Shown: piece after piece, positions 50,741-61,619 of the stretch | How positions within the stretch are numbered: the stretch's first letter is position 1 | Layout: every line of letters begins with the position of its first letter | DNA from: Polyodon spathula | Lineage: Eukaryota; Chordata; Actinopteri; Acipenseriformes; Polyodontidae | Assembly: GCF_017654505.1 (NCBI RefSeq) | Contig: NC_054535.1 | Location: 47,514,848-47,578,847, forward strand | Direction: 5' to 3' | DNA length: 64,000 nt | Notes under the pieces: model-generated | Seen by the model: the letters and a program-made list of their open reading frames with translations, nothing else | What the model was told of the DNA's origin: nothing | Databases searched by the model: none | Made by a program: the position numbers and the translations under genes

Positions 50741-51120
50741 GAACACAAAAATGACTACAAAAGACTTAGAAGTGAGCAGTTTATCGAGATTTACAATTAT
50801 ACTGCAAATTTACAGTATAATCGTAAATCTCGAAAAACTACTCACTTCTAAATCTTTTGTAATCATTTTTGTATTACTTTAGTATAAATACATGTTAATT
50901 TGGATTCATATGTTGTTTTTTTCTGACTTTATGTGAACGAAAAAACACAAAAGCGCCTGTTTTCTCATTGGAAATAGTGATATTTTTAAATTTACCTGTC
51001 CTGGTCACAAAAGCAAAGTTTATGGGGAATAATAGCCATTTTCTATACTTTTGAGGCATAAGCAATTAGGAAATAACACTTACTACCCAGGAACAAAAAA
51101 AAAAAAAAAAATTGTTACAC
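50741..51120. mobile_element. Foldback element, copy 3
   Basis: About 380 bp. It keeps ~75 bp of the left inner arm (CAAAAATGACTACAAAAGAC ... GATTTACAATTATAC), the centre, and a nearly complete right half ending CACTTACTACCCAGGAAC and TGTTACAC. The left outer arm is absent. Same family as 13653, 41613 and 53157. Confidence 0.85.
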
Positions 51121-51253
51121 AGTATAATCACAGCAGGCTATATACGTTAAAACAAAACACACAAAACACAAGTACTGTGCAAACTCATAAAAAGCCAATT
51201 CCTTACACAGGCTTAAATGCCAATTTTTTTTAAAAAAAAGTGTTTAGATGTTT

Positions 51254-51905
51254 TTAAAAAATATCCACATTCTTTAAATCCTTGTTTATCTGTGGAAGAC
51301 CATTCCATAACTTAGGTGCATAGCAACAGAAAACCCTATCTCCCATAGACCGAAGCCTGTTTTTTGGGACTCTTAAGCGCCCAGCATCAGCAGATCGCAA
51401 GTGTCGCTCAGAAGTGTATTCAATTAAAATATCAGGGATGTAACTTGGTGTCAAACCATAGAGGCCTTGTATGTTAGATTTTAAAATCAATCCTCAACTC
51501 AACTGTTAGCCAATGCAGGGATGCCAAAACAAGTGTTATATGTTGAAAGGATTTAGATCTAGTTAGGACTCGTGCAGCCGAGTTCTAAACATACTGTAGC
51601 CTATTAAGAGCATGTTTTGAGGCACTAGCAAGCAAGGTTTTGCAGTAATCAAGTCTAGAGGAGACAAAGGCATGCACAAGTCTCTCCATATCCGATAGAG
51701 AGATAATAGGTGTTAAGCGGGCTGTGTTACGCAGTTGAAAAAAGGACACCTTGGTAACAATTCGAACATGCACTTCGAAAGTTAGACGAGGATTAAAGAT
51801 AATACCGAGATTTCTCATTTCAGAACTCACTCTAATTTTAAGCCCATCAATAACCAAACTGAAGCTCCCCACATTACTCAACTGAGGCAGAGAACCAAGC
51901 AGCAT
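51254..51905 (-). mobile_element. L2/CR1-like LINE reverse transcriptase C-terminus
   Basis: Two minus-strand frames. 51905-51585 carries LGIIFNPRLTFEVHV, FFQLRNTARLTPIISLSDME and LVHAFVSSRLDYCKTLLAS; 51490-51254 carries RHLRSADAGRLRVPKNRLRS and APKLWNGLP. These are the terminal blocks of L2/CR1-type LINE ORF2 proteins. About 95 bp between the frames have lost coding continuity. 5' truncated and inactive. Confidence 0.8.
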
Positions 51906-52059
51906 AACCTCTGTCTTATTGCAATTTAGTATAAATCCCCCATCGAAACCACTGTCAGCTGCAATCCAACCAAGGAATAAAAACGATCAGGGAAAGATTA
52001 TAGCCACCCAGGAAGCTGCAAGGCAATCATTTCACAACAAATGTTTTGCAAAATACCTG

Positions 52060-53156
52060 AGTTTCAAATTAAGCAATAACCTCGAGTGATAAAAGACAAG
52101 ACTGGCAAGCAGATCCCTGAACGTGTGTGGGTGGCAATCTGAAATGGAATTCCCCAATGTGGTGGTATTGTTACTGAAAATGAGATTGAGTCATGTGTAT
52201 GGATTTACTTTTGTTTCTGTCCATGGGTGTTAATGTGCTTTCTAACCTTTTTTTATTCATTAATAATTCACTGCTCATTTTCTGCCGTCCACTTTCCAAC
52301 CTGCTCTGCCAACAGCAGTCATGTAGCACAGAGCTGTCCAACGGTTTTAGTTAAAACCTCTGATTAAGGAGTTCTTAAAGAGCCTATGACAGGGTAAATG
52401 ACCCTGTCCCCTGATTTGGTCCATTTAAATTCTACTTTTATGTGCAGTGCTGACTTCTGTTGCTTTCCCCTATGTCTCATTATATACATTTTGGAGGCTT
52501 AATTGGCTTACAAGCCTAGAGGCCTGGTACAGAGGTCTTGGCATGAGGTTATGGTTCCATGCTAAAATCACAAGGATTAGGTCATCAGGAGACTTAATTG
52601 GTTAACTGGAAAATTTGCACAGGCAGCACTAGTTGCTTGTTAGCGAGAAATTAGTTAGACTTATTGGTCACTGTGTATAAGCTGCGTGAGAAAGAAAGGC
52701 AGGAAATGGGGAATTGTTCCATAGAAGCTGCTGTAGTTATACAGGAGTTGGTCAAGTTGTTTGACTCAAAAGGACCTTGCTTCTTGGGTTTCAGTGTTAT
52801 TATCTTAATTTGTTTCCCCCCTGTTCTGCCACTAAGAAGCAGAGATGAATGTACAGTTATTTTTCTGTATTTGTTGTTTGTTTGTTTGTTTTCCTTGCCC
52901 TGATGATAAAGGTATAGGAAAGATAGCTATCTTGTTTGTTGAAAATACAAATAAAAGGATATTATTTATTTTTTAAACTGGCAGAACCCTGTTCTTTTGT
53001 ACACTTCCCTACAAGGCCTGAAACGAACCTGCTTACACAGCCATATAAACAAAATAACAGACAAACAAAAATGCTGTTTAACAAGAATACACGCAGATAC
53101 AGTATTTTGCTAATTTGTTTTTGCATTCCGGCTGGTTTCTTTCAAAAACTACAAAT
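52060..53156. other. Intergenic, LTR-like features only
   Basis: At about 52387-53012 there are LTR-like marks (TGACAGGG start, GTGTATAAGCTG at about 52673, AATAAAAGG near 52950) but no convincing 3' terminus or target duplication. No coding sequence seen. Confidence 0.35.
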
Positions 53157-53312
53157 TGCCCGTTTTCCCACTGGAAATAGTGATATTTTGAAATATCACT
53201 GTCCTGGTCACAAAAGCAAAGTTTGTGTGGAATAATAGCCATTTTCTATACTTTTGAGGCATAAGCAATTAGGAAATAACACTTACTACCCAGGAACAAA
53301 AATTGCGTTACA
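53157..53312. mobile_element. Foldback element, copy 4 (right outer arm only)
   Basis: About 156 bp equal to the outer right arm of the family: CCCGTTTTCCCACTGGAAAT ... GTCCTGGTCACAAAAGCAAA ... CACTTACTACCCAGGAAC ... GTTACATAG. The rest of the palindrome is missing. It lies 39 bp left of a solo LTR. Confidence 0.85.
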
Positions 53313-53350
53313 TAGTTTAATCTATTCCCTACTGCTTGATCAGATGGTAT

Positions 53351-53765
53351 TGTGGCAGGCTGTCGAGTGGATAGAGGCCCAGAGACAGTCTGCAGTTCAA
53401 AAAAATAACAATTTTATTATAAATAAACAAAAATAAAGTGCACACGGGCAAAATAACAAATACTCAAACACAAATAAAGCAAAAACAAAACTCACAAAAA
53501 TAAAGTTTCCAGGCTGGGCAATGCCTTCACTGGATTTAGAAAATTCAAAAACCACAAAACAAACACCAACCTGCTTCCTCAGCTCCCTTCTCCCAAATGA
53601 GAAGCTGAGGCCTCCTTTTATATCAGGTGGCTGGGCGCTGATTGATCGTTAATCAACCTAATCAACTAATCAACCCCAGCCACCTGAACATAATAAACCC
53701 AGGCAGGCAGGGGAAGTTAACCCCATCCCTGCCAATTTAAAAGGGCAGAGCTTTGCTCTGCCACA
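53351..53765 (-). mobile_element. Solo LTR with 5-bp target duplication GGTAT
   Basis: A 415 bp segment with inverted termini TGTGGCAG/CTGCCACA, flanked by perfect direct repeats GGTAT at 53346-53350 and 53766-53770. Read on the minus strand it has a TATA box (GATATAAAAGG, about 53625-53615) and a polyadenylation signal (AATAAAATTG, about 53425-53410), so transcription would run right to left. No internal region: a solo LTR. Start bases TGTGGCA are shared with the solo LTR at 19640. Confidence 0.85.
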
Positions 53766-54019
53766 GGTATTAATAAAATAAGCTACTGACTTAGGGTGTG
53801 TTCACACTGGGCCATTTAGTGGGTGAACAACAAAGTCCGCCTGGGAAACAAGAGTCTGGTGCACTTGTTAAATGTCAATGTGAACAACTGCTGGACTCGA
53901 TCCTTTTGCACATAGGAAACGAACCATACAAGGTAACCTAACTCGAAAGTAAATATTTTGCCAGTAGTTCAGCATTGAAAACAAGTAGAGCAAAAAACAA
54001 TGTTTTTGGGAACTACATT

Positions 54020-54123
54020 AGGGTTACCAGACATCTCATGAAAACTGTTTTTCACAGTTACAGCCTTATTGTTGTCCCAGTTGGAAACAGTAAACGTGTT
54101 AATCGTCCAGGTTTTGCTATTGT
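54020..54123. repeat. Dispersed repeat, copy 2 (partner at 1731)
   Basis: AGGGTTACCAGACATC ... GTTGTCCCAGTTGGAAACAG ... CCAGGTTTTGCTATTGT parallels the segment at 1731-1840 in order and orientation. Confidence 0.5.
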
Positions 54124-54295
54124 GTGTGTATGTGTCTATATATATTTCTGTGAAACAGACTGACGAGGTGAATCCAGATAAAAGCTATTATCCCTTATTG
54201 ATGTAACTTGTTAAATCCACTTCAATCAGAGTAGATGAAGGGGAGACAGGTTAAAGAAGGATTTTTAAGCCTTGACACAACTGAGACATGGATTG

Positions 54296-55262
54296 TGTAA
54301 GTGTGCCATTCAGAGGGTAAATGGGCAAAACAAAAGATTTAAGTGCCTTTGAACGGGGTATGGTAGTAGGTGCCAGGCGAGCCGGTTTGAGTGTGTCAAG
54401 AACTGCAACGCTGCTGGGTTTTTCACACTCTACAGTTTCCTGTGTATATCAAGGATAGCCCACCACCCAAAGGACATCCAGCATGTATGTTAACTTTAAT
54501 TATATATGGCGATTTCATATATTGAACAATATTGTCGGAGCATCGCAAAAGCTGTATTGTTATTGGATCATACCTTATATGTACAGAGTCAAATATTTTT
54601 CCTTTGCAAAACATCTTGCACGAGATTTCTTAAATGTGTGGTTGTCAGCCAGTGTGTCAATAAATCATTAGCTGTCCCTGCCAAACTACATTTAAACTAC
54701 CAAAAAACAAACACAAATACATTTCAATTATGTAACTGTAAATATTAAAAACAGTAAATAACAATACTACAAACTAATACACAGTGGTGGGGTGTACCTT
54801 GTCACATGCCCAATTGTTTTGTTTTTTTTTCAGTTTTCCTCCCTACCTTAGTGGTGCCTTATTGTATGTATATCACTTTCTCAGTCAACCTCCTGTCAGC
54901 CCGAGGAGCTTCGGACAAGCCACGTGATCCTAGATTTTTATTTTTTTTTCCACCGAAAAACTCCAGGTGTTAGAAAGTGGTTCGTGGACAATAATGTTGA
55001 ACATTTGCAGCGGCTGGCACAGAGTGACAACTTAAACTCCATCAAACCACTGTGGAATGTTTTGAAATGCCACTTTAGGCATCACACCACCAAACCTTGC
55101 TGATATGTCAAACGCTCTGAAGGAGAATTGGCATAATATTCCACCAGATATCTATCAAAATGTAATGGCCAGTGTTAGTAACAAGGCCCGAGCAACCTAC
55201 TCTCTATTAGATATTGAGTCCCCTGGTGGAATAAAGGATCAATTGTATGTTTGCTTTATGTA
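54296..55262 (+). mobile_element. Tc1-like transposase remnant, interrupted
   Basis: N-terminal helix-turn-helix region at about 54320-54480 (DLSAFERGMVVGARRAGLSV, GFSHSTVSCVY) and C-terminal region at about 54960-55180 (VRKWFVDNNVEHLQRLAQSD, then NLNSIKPLWNVLK). About 450 bp between them (54484-54940) is unrelated and replaces the middle catalytic part. Several frames are needed to read the rest. Terminal repeats were not identified. Different family from the Tc1 copy at 35555. Confidence 0.7.
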
Positions 55263-57142
55263 GCTTGAAACTTGTTAATTGTTAACTGTTTCAGTTCTTT
55301 AACAAAATACATTTTTTCTGGATGACCTATGAAAATCTTGGTTTGTTTTATTAAAGGTATTTTGTCATTTTAAATTGTGTTTTCCAAATAGAATTCTATT
55401 TTGTATTGAAAATACAATGTTTCCAAAGTAGTTTGTACTTGGGATTTGGAGACATTTTACTGAGTATTTTGTATTTCGAATTTCTGTATACAGTATTTTA
55501 AAATGCAACACAATTACAATCTACAATCTACTACAGTTAAGAACATGGAATATCTATTCATGGAATATCTATCATTTTTAAATGAAAAAGTGGCATTTCA
55601 GACTTCATTATTATGAGATTTAGGAGTTTTGTGCAATAAAACAAGCTATGGATTACATACAATAGTTTTCATAGTTTTTCTTGCTGCTGTCTTCACAAAA
55701 CCAGGCTGTGCAGTTTTCGCTCAGATCCAGAAAACCTTTTCCTACGAAGGAGGAATAAAACATTTAAATGCAACTAGAAGAGGGCAGTTTTTAAAATAAT
55801 TTGATTACCAGTGAAAATTAAGATTTCATGTCAAGGCTCTCATAATATGTCACATGTGTTAGAGCTCAATTGAGCCTATATTAAGATCAGCAATTCAGAT
55901 CTACGGAATCAGGTCTTCTTGCTTTAAGTCTAGGCAAACTGTAATGAAGAAAGGCAAGTGAACACAGAAAAAAATAACATTATGCAATATTATGAAAGTT
56001 AACTACAGATATGAACTGTCCTCTTTTCACTAGCTCCTTCAACTCGATCCCGCAGTGCCAAGTGTCTGAACATTGACCTAAATTCGATATCAGTATTATA
56101 ACACACACTGTATAGGTAGAAATATATTATGCAAATATTAATGTCCCTAAGAGGGGACAGTACTGCAAAAATGATGGAGGGGGGGGTATTTAAACATTGA
56201 GGATAGCTGAATAATGAAAGGGAGTATAATAAATGCAAATATGTTTACTACATACTTTTCTGCTTTTCCCATTTTTCATCAATAAATGGAATTAGAATTT
56301 GCATGCAATATTACTATTACCAAATATCTTTTTAGTTAATAGTTTCCAATGTGATCATAATGTTTGGCTAGCACAACCCAGCAAAATGAAGGCTTGCATA
56401 TGTCTTGTTTGAGAATGGAGGCAGATGTGACCATTAGTAATCGTCCTTCATTTTGTTTTTACTTGTTCCTTTGTTTCTTAACTTTTATGATTAGCTTAAC
56501 ATGTTCCAATCTCATACGAAAAAATACAAATACAGTATATGTTTTCCATGGAAATTCTGAGTCATGCCATCTTGGCATTTTAGATTTACATGGTAAATTA
56601 TATGCTTTGTCAAACACATTTATCACAATTAAAAAACCAAAGATACCTGAGACTACAGGGCAATGATTCAGGACACCCTTCACTGTTTCCATTATATTTC
56701 TTTTCTTTCTTTCTCTCCTCATTTCTTCTTGTTCCCTGACAATCTTTGAAAGTTGGAATTTTGGCATCCAGCTGCAATTCTGTTAATGCAGACCATATCT
56801 TCTTGAATGACAATATCAAGGAATGGCGTGGGGGGTAATGTGAACATATTAGGGTTTGCTTGACAGAATATATATTTTATATGTATATACAGAAGGGGGG
56901 GGGGGGGGGGAGCACTGGTATGACATATAATGGGCGGACACTTTATTTGGGCTTTATTGGCTATTTTGATTGGATCGCCAGTAATACTTCCACCAATTGG
57001 AGGGTTGCATACAGTACTCATCAATGGATTAAAAAAAATCTGGAAATGATGATGGGATCAGAAACCCAGAGGCAGTGTAAACTGCCTGCTAGTAGGACTG
57101 TCCTTTTTATGTTAAGCATTTTTGTATGTGTGTGTGTGTGTG

Positions 57143-57180
<38 letters not shown>

Positions 57181-59364
57181 TTTAATTAAGTAACAGCCAA
57201 AATTGTTTGTGTCAGGCTTGTTGAAAGTCTGTAGCAAAATGGTTGCTACATTGTAGACACAGCTATTAATACAGGCAGTGCGCAGGTATCACAAAGTCCA
57301 GAAATGAAACAAAACATTGAAACTTTTTGCACCAGATAAAGCTTTGCCAGTGCTTGCTAGTCTATTAACCAATTTGAAATGATTTAGAAGCTTATGAAGC
57401 ATCAGTTTTATTGTTAAAGGTTTCACACGTGGCAATACTGCCCTACAATTACTCCATGGTAGTACTGTGATCGTTCCATTGTGTTATGTTGTGAACTATA
57501 GTTTTAAAACTGAGAGATAGCAAATGCTTATCATAAATGTTTACTGGTTGTTAAAATTAAGGGCCATATAAGAGCGATAAATGCTATAACTGATTAGAAG
57601 ACCTTCTTTGTTGTTCTCCAAGTTGCTGCAGTTACAGTGTAGATGATACAACGAGTTACTGTAAATGAGATACTGTTTTAGCAGACACATTTAATTAAGT
57701 AAACATTTATTTTAATGTTTTTGGAATAAAAAATTTAAATGCAAAACTTTTTTGTGAACGTGCGATGAAAAATATCCCCCAACGTAGCAAATCCGCCAAA
57801 TTTAATACAAGCCAAAATTTCCCGTTATATGGTACATATTAACTTCAAGTACCACAGACAAGAGTTAGGGGGGCACGGCCCAAAAAGTTTAAGAACCACT
57901 GACCTAAACTATAGCCCCAACACAAGTCACAGAAATTTTAATAAAGTGCTCAAAGACCCTAGCTGATGGCATTATTGCACCATCAAAGAGTTGACTTTAG
58001 TAACCCTGAGAGACAAAATAGCATGATATATTTGTTATATGTAACTGGCAGATATACTGGTATATTTGCTTATTATTAAGGAATAGCTAAATAAGTATAT
58101 TTAATATAACAATTGTCTTATGATGTCTGTTGAGATCATAAGTTGATCCCATGGTAGTTTTCTATAAAAGCATCTTTGTTGTTTTGTCAAGCCACAAATA
58201 TGTTAAGGTTTGCAAGAAACTTTTTCTTCAGATGAATCACAAGATGACGTTTTTGCATACTAGTGTTATTAGGCATCGTTATGAAAACTGCACCATTAGC
58301 ACTGTAGGAAGAAGTGTTATCTAAAACCAAAATTTATAAAAAATACATTAGCACATAATGTTGTCTGTGCTCAGCAACTAAAATGTTTTTAAAGCAGTAT
58401 AGTACCCTTGCTTTTATTAATTTAAGATATACAATCCACACAATATTGTAGCAGTCTCCACCAAGCAAACATTTTCATAATATTTAATTTCTTAATTGTT
58501 TCATTTATTAAGTAAGCAATAACCCACGATGTGCGGCAGTAAGACATATCTTATGAAGTGCAATAAAACATGCCTTACCACAAACCCTAAAGCGGGTTAT
58601 TGCGCTTTAGAAGCAACACATTTTTGGAAATTTTTTTTTTTTTTTAGGTGTTCAGTGTTATTTTTTTTGTAGTGTAGTTCGAAAAAATAAAAAAATATAA
58701 CTACTTAGTGACATTTTGTATACACTTTTGTAAGTAAAGTTAACATTTTAAATCACTGTCCGTGTTTCCATGCAGCTTAGAAAGTCATGCTCTCTCTCCA
58801 CTGTCAACTGTTGGTTCCATGATTTTTTTTTAAAAGACAAATACGGGGCTTAAAATCAGCTTGCTGCAAGATTTACATAACAAAGTTCCAGAAAGTCACG
58901 GTAGATTACAACATCTACTGAGAAATGTGTTGAACTCATATGGACTACTGCATTGGTGCCCACAGCTGTAGGCACGTTACGCACAGTGCATACCTTTTGA
59001 GCTACAAATTTTCAGCTTCATAAGTGTGGACTCGCTTGTATCTTGTGCGGTCGGTTGAAGCGAAACAGACATTTTAATTTTATAGAATTGTATTGGTTAT
59101 TTAGTAGTAGTAAGGAGCAAACTGAAGCAGCTATGTTTGGTTGAAGCCTTCAAAAAGAGTAACAATCTCTTCTGATGATCCAGAATGCCAGAGGTGGAAA
59201 AAAAATCAGTAAAAGCACCAAACTGTCTGTTTCTGGCAAATACGTTGGTGGCGTCGAATGTTAGTACACTACTACTGCATGATCTGAATTCTGCTGCTCT
59301 TCCAGGATTGAGCAGGGTAAGTGCATATTTAAAGTTTCATTTCTAAATTTAAATTTTAAATTTT
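55263..59364. other. Intergenic, no gene seen
   Basis: Contains a G16 homopolymer (56895-56910), GT and A31 tracts (57126-57177), an hAT-like end near 57884-57901 (AAGTTTAAGAACCACTG) and a small inverted pair GCAATAACCC/GGGTTATTGC near 58514-58600. Open frames at 56364 and 56860 lack domain signal. Confidence 0.5.
56895..57177. repeat. G16 homopolymer and GT/A31 simple repeats
   Basis: A 16-base G run at 56895-56910, a GT run at 57126-57144 and an uninterrupted A run of about 31 bases at 57147-57177. Confidence 0.85.
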
Positions 59365-60300
59365 ATGAGTGTCTCCGTTCAGAAGAGCAACCACCAAGAA
59401 AAGGTGTTAAAACCAAGCTTCACCCAGGATAACTGGAAGCTCCTAGAGGCTGTTGGTCAACGGCTTATTTTTCCACCTGAGATTGCCACCACTAACTTTC
59501 GACCAGACACTGTCTTGGGGTCTGAATCAGCACGCCTTGTTCATCTTGTACCACGGGAGAATGCTGTGGATGAGGCATATGAGAGGAAGAAACTTTGGTA
59601 TGCTCAACTAGCTGCTGAAGTGGAACAGCGAGGATGGAGAGTCCGGGTTTACCAAGTGGAGGTAGGTTGTTGAGGATTTGTGGCACACTCTACAACCCGG
59701 TTTCTGAGAGATGTCAGGTTCAGTGGCCAAGAGTTGCGTTGCACAGTGAAGAACTTATCTGAAGCAGCAGAAAGGAGCAGAAACTGGATGTGGTTGAGAC
59801 GGAAAGATTCTGACTGGGGAGCTCAAGCACAATAGGAAGAAAGCAACGCTGACGTATGGGTAAGTAAGCTGGGCAGAGTTGAGTGGGGGACGGAGGGGGG
59901 TAATGATGGGACGCCAGAATCACTGTCGAGCCCTCTTGAGGTGTCGTGGGTTAGTTGATGAAACACCAAGGACAAAAGGTTCCTACGTGAAGACTGCAGA
60001 GATGTACCCTACTTAGCTCAATACAGACTGTTGTCATGCTGATACGCTGGGGAGACCGCACTGTGGTTGATCCCTGGAGCCAGCATCGCAGCCCTTGTGT
60101 ATTGTGATGCGCTAGGGAGGCAAAATTAGCTGATCCTTGGAGCCAGCATTACACTTCAGCCACCAACACCAGGCAGAAAGATATCAACATCACCAGATGG
60201 AAAGAAACGCAAATGGATGGAGATGCAGATGGATCACATTAGCTTACAGTAAAGCTACGTCTTAGTTGGTGCTTATCTTGGCGAGAGCCGAGTTCAAATC
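59365..60300 (+). mobile_element. LINE 3' end with restriction-like endonuclease region
   Basis: The frame 59365-59673 and its continuation to about 59834 encode LIFPPEIATTNFRPDTVL, VDEAYERKKLWYAQLAAEVE, QRGWRVRVYQVEVG and GFVAHSTTRFLRDVR, the C-terminal block of a common vertebrate non-LTR element whose endonuclease is restriction-like. A TGA at 59671-59673 sits where the family has CGA (Arg), a C-to-T decay at CpG. The expected conserved acid block after RPD..L is altered (LVPRENAVD). The downstream 3' UTR includes two near-repeats, TGATCCCTGGAGCCAGCAT and TGATCCTTGGAGCCAGCAT. 5' truncated and inactive. Confidence 0.65.
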
Positions 60301-60386
60301 AGCATGAAGTTTTAACATCTACTCTCATGTAAATCTTGAAAATGAATAATACATTTTCCTAATCATTAACACGTAATTACCAAGTT

Positions 60387-60387
<1 letters not shown>

Positions 60388-60440
<53 letters not shown>
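60388..60440. repeat. (ATT)n microsatellite
   Basis: About 17 units of ATT after the LINE tail, possibly seeded from it. Confidence 0.9.
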
Positions 60441-60743
60441 GGAGTAGTAGTCGTAGTATTCGTAGAATTAGTAGTATCAGCCTAGCCGTTTACATCCCTA
60501 TAGATTATATTATAACTCCCAGAGTTTACAGTCTTATTATGTACAGCTGTAAGATTATAAGGTTTACTATAAAACGAAGTGTTAGAATGCTGCATGCTGA
60601 TTGGTCCATCAGTGTTCCAAGCCATTACAATATCCAGCACAATCTCATGATTAGGAACAAAGGCAAATCACTAAACCTGTGCTACCCACATATCACTTTC
60701 CCCACCAAAATCAAAGAAAACACTTGTCAAAATACCTGCTGTC

Positions 60744-61345
60744 ATGGCAAATACCAAAGACATCACGTTTGTGCCCATGACATCTGATGAATGGTTACAA
60801 AATGAAACTGCATCAATTCATAAAAGCAACTCTTCCAAAACTGAAGAAAAGAAAAAGTTGACCTGTCACACTGAGGTACAAAAATGTAACATTGCCATGC
60901 TAGAAAAACTTGAAATGAATACCACAAAACAAACAAATCGGGCTGTTAAATGCTTCAATAACTGGCTTTCTGAAAAAAAAAAAAAATACAATTTGACTTA
61001 AATTAATTACAAAAGAACAGTTAAATAATACCCTTAAAGACTCTATGGCACAGTCAGAAATTGTAAAAGCGAGCAATTTTGGGCTCTGTGCTGGATTAAA
61101 CAGACATGTAAATGACCCCTGTTAAGTTTATCCTGGAGTTTAATGAGTGACACAGAATTCACAACTTCAAGTAATATTTTTGTTTCTACAAGGCCAGGAT
61201 AAAACACAACATCACCTCATAACAACTGAAAGAGACATTCAAATTATTAGTCATTCTGATGCCCTACACCCTGACACAGCTACTGGTCTTGTTAGTAAAG
61301 TTTGGTTTGATGTCCATTTAAATTTTGGACGCAGAGGAAATTAAA
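60744..61345 (+). mobile_element. Crypton-like tyrosine recombinase remnant
   Basis: 60744-61001 encodes a charged N-terminal region then TNRAVKCFNNWLSEKKK, the start of the DUF3504/Crypton-type recombinase. Continuing in other frames: FGLCAGLNRHVNDP (about 61080-61120), SWSLMSDTEFTTSSNIFVST (about 61130-61190) and DALHPDTATGLVSKVWFDVH (61257-61316) followed by LNFGRRGN. Three or more frameshifts and stops. The catalytic C-terminal part is missing, so it is a pseudo-element. Host domesticated copies of this domain exist, but the breaks here argue against function. Confidence 0.65.
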
Positions 61346-61619
61346 GGTTTTGACCTCGAAAAAGTAAAAGAGAGCTGCTAAGTTGGAGGGTTCTGTAGGT
61401 CACATAGGTAAAGTTGCCATCCAAACGCTGTTCAAAAGGAATAGGAGTTTAAACTGAATTAACTGACATGGAGAAGTCCCCAATTGGCACCCCACTTAAT
61501 GAAATTACATCCCTGTTAGATGACATTTGGGGTAATAACATCGGTTTGGCCTTAGAGTAACAAAATGCAATATCTGTTGACAGGAAACTAGTGTACAGTG
61601 CTCAGCCCACAACATATCG

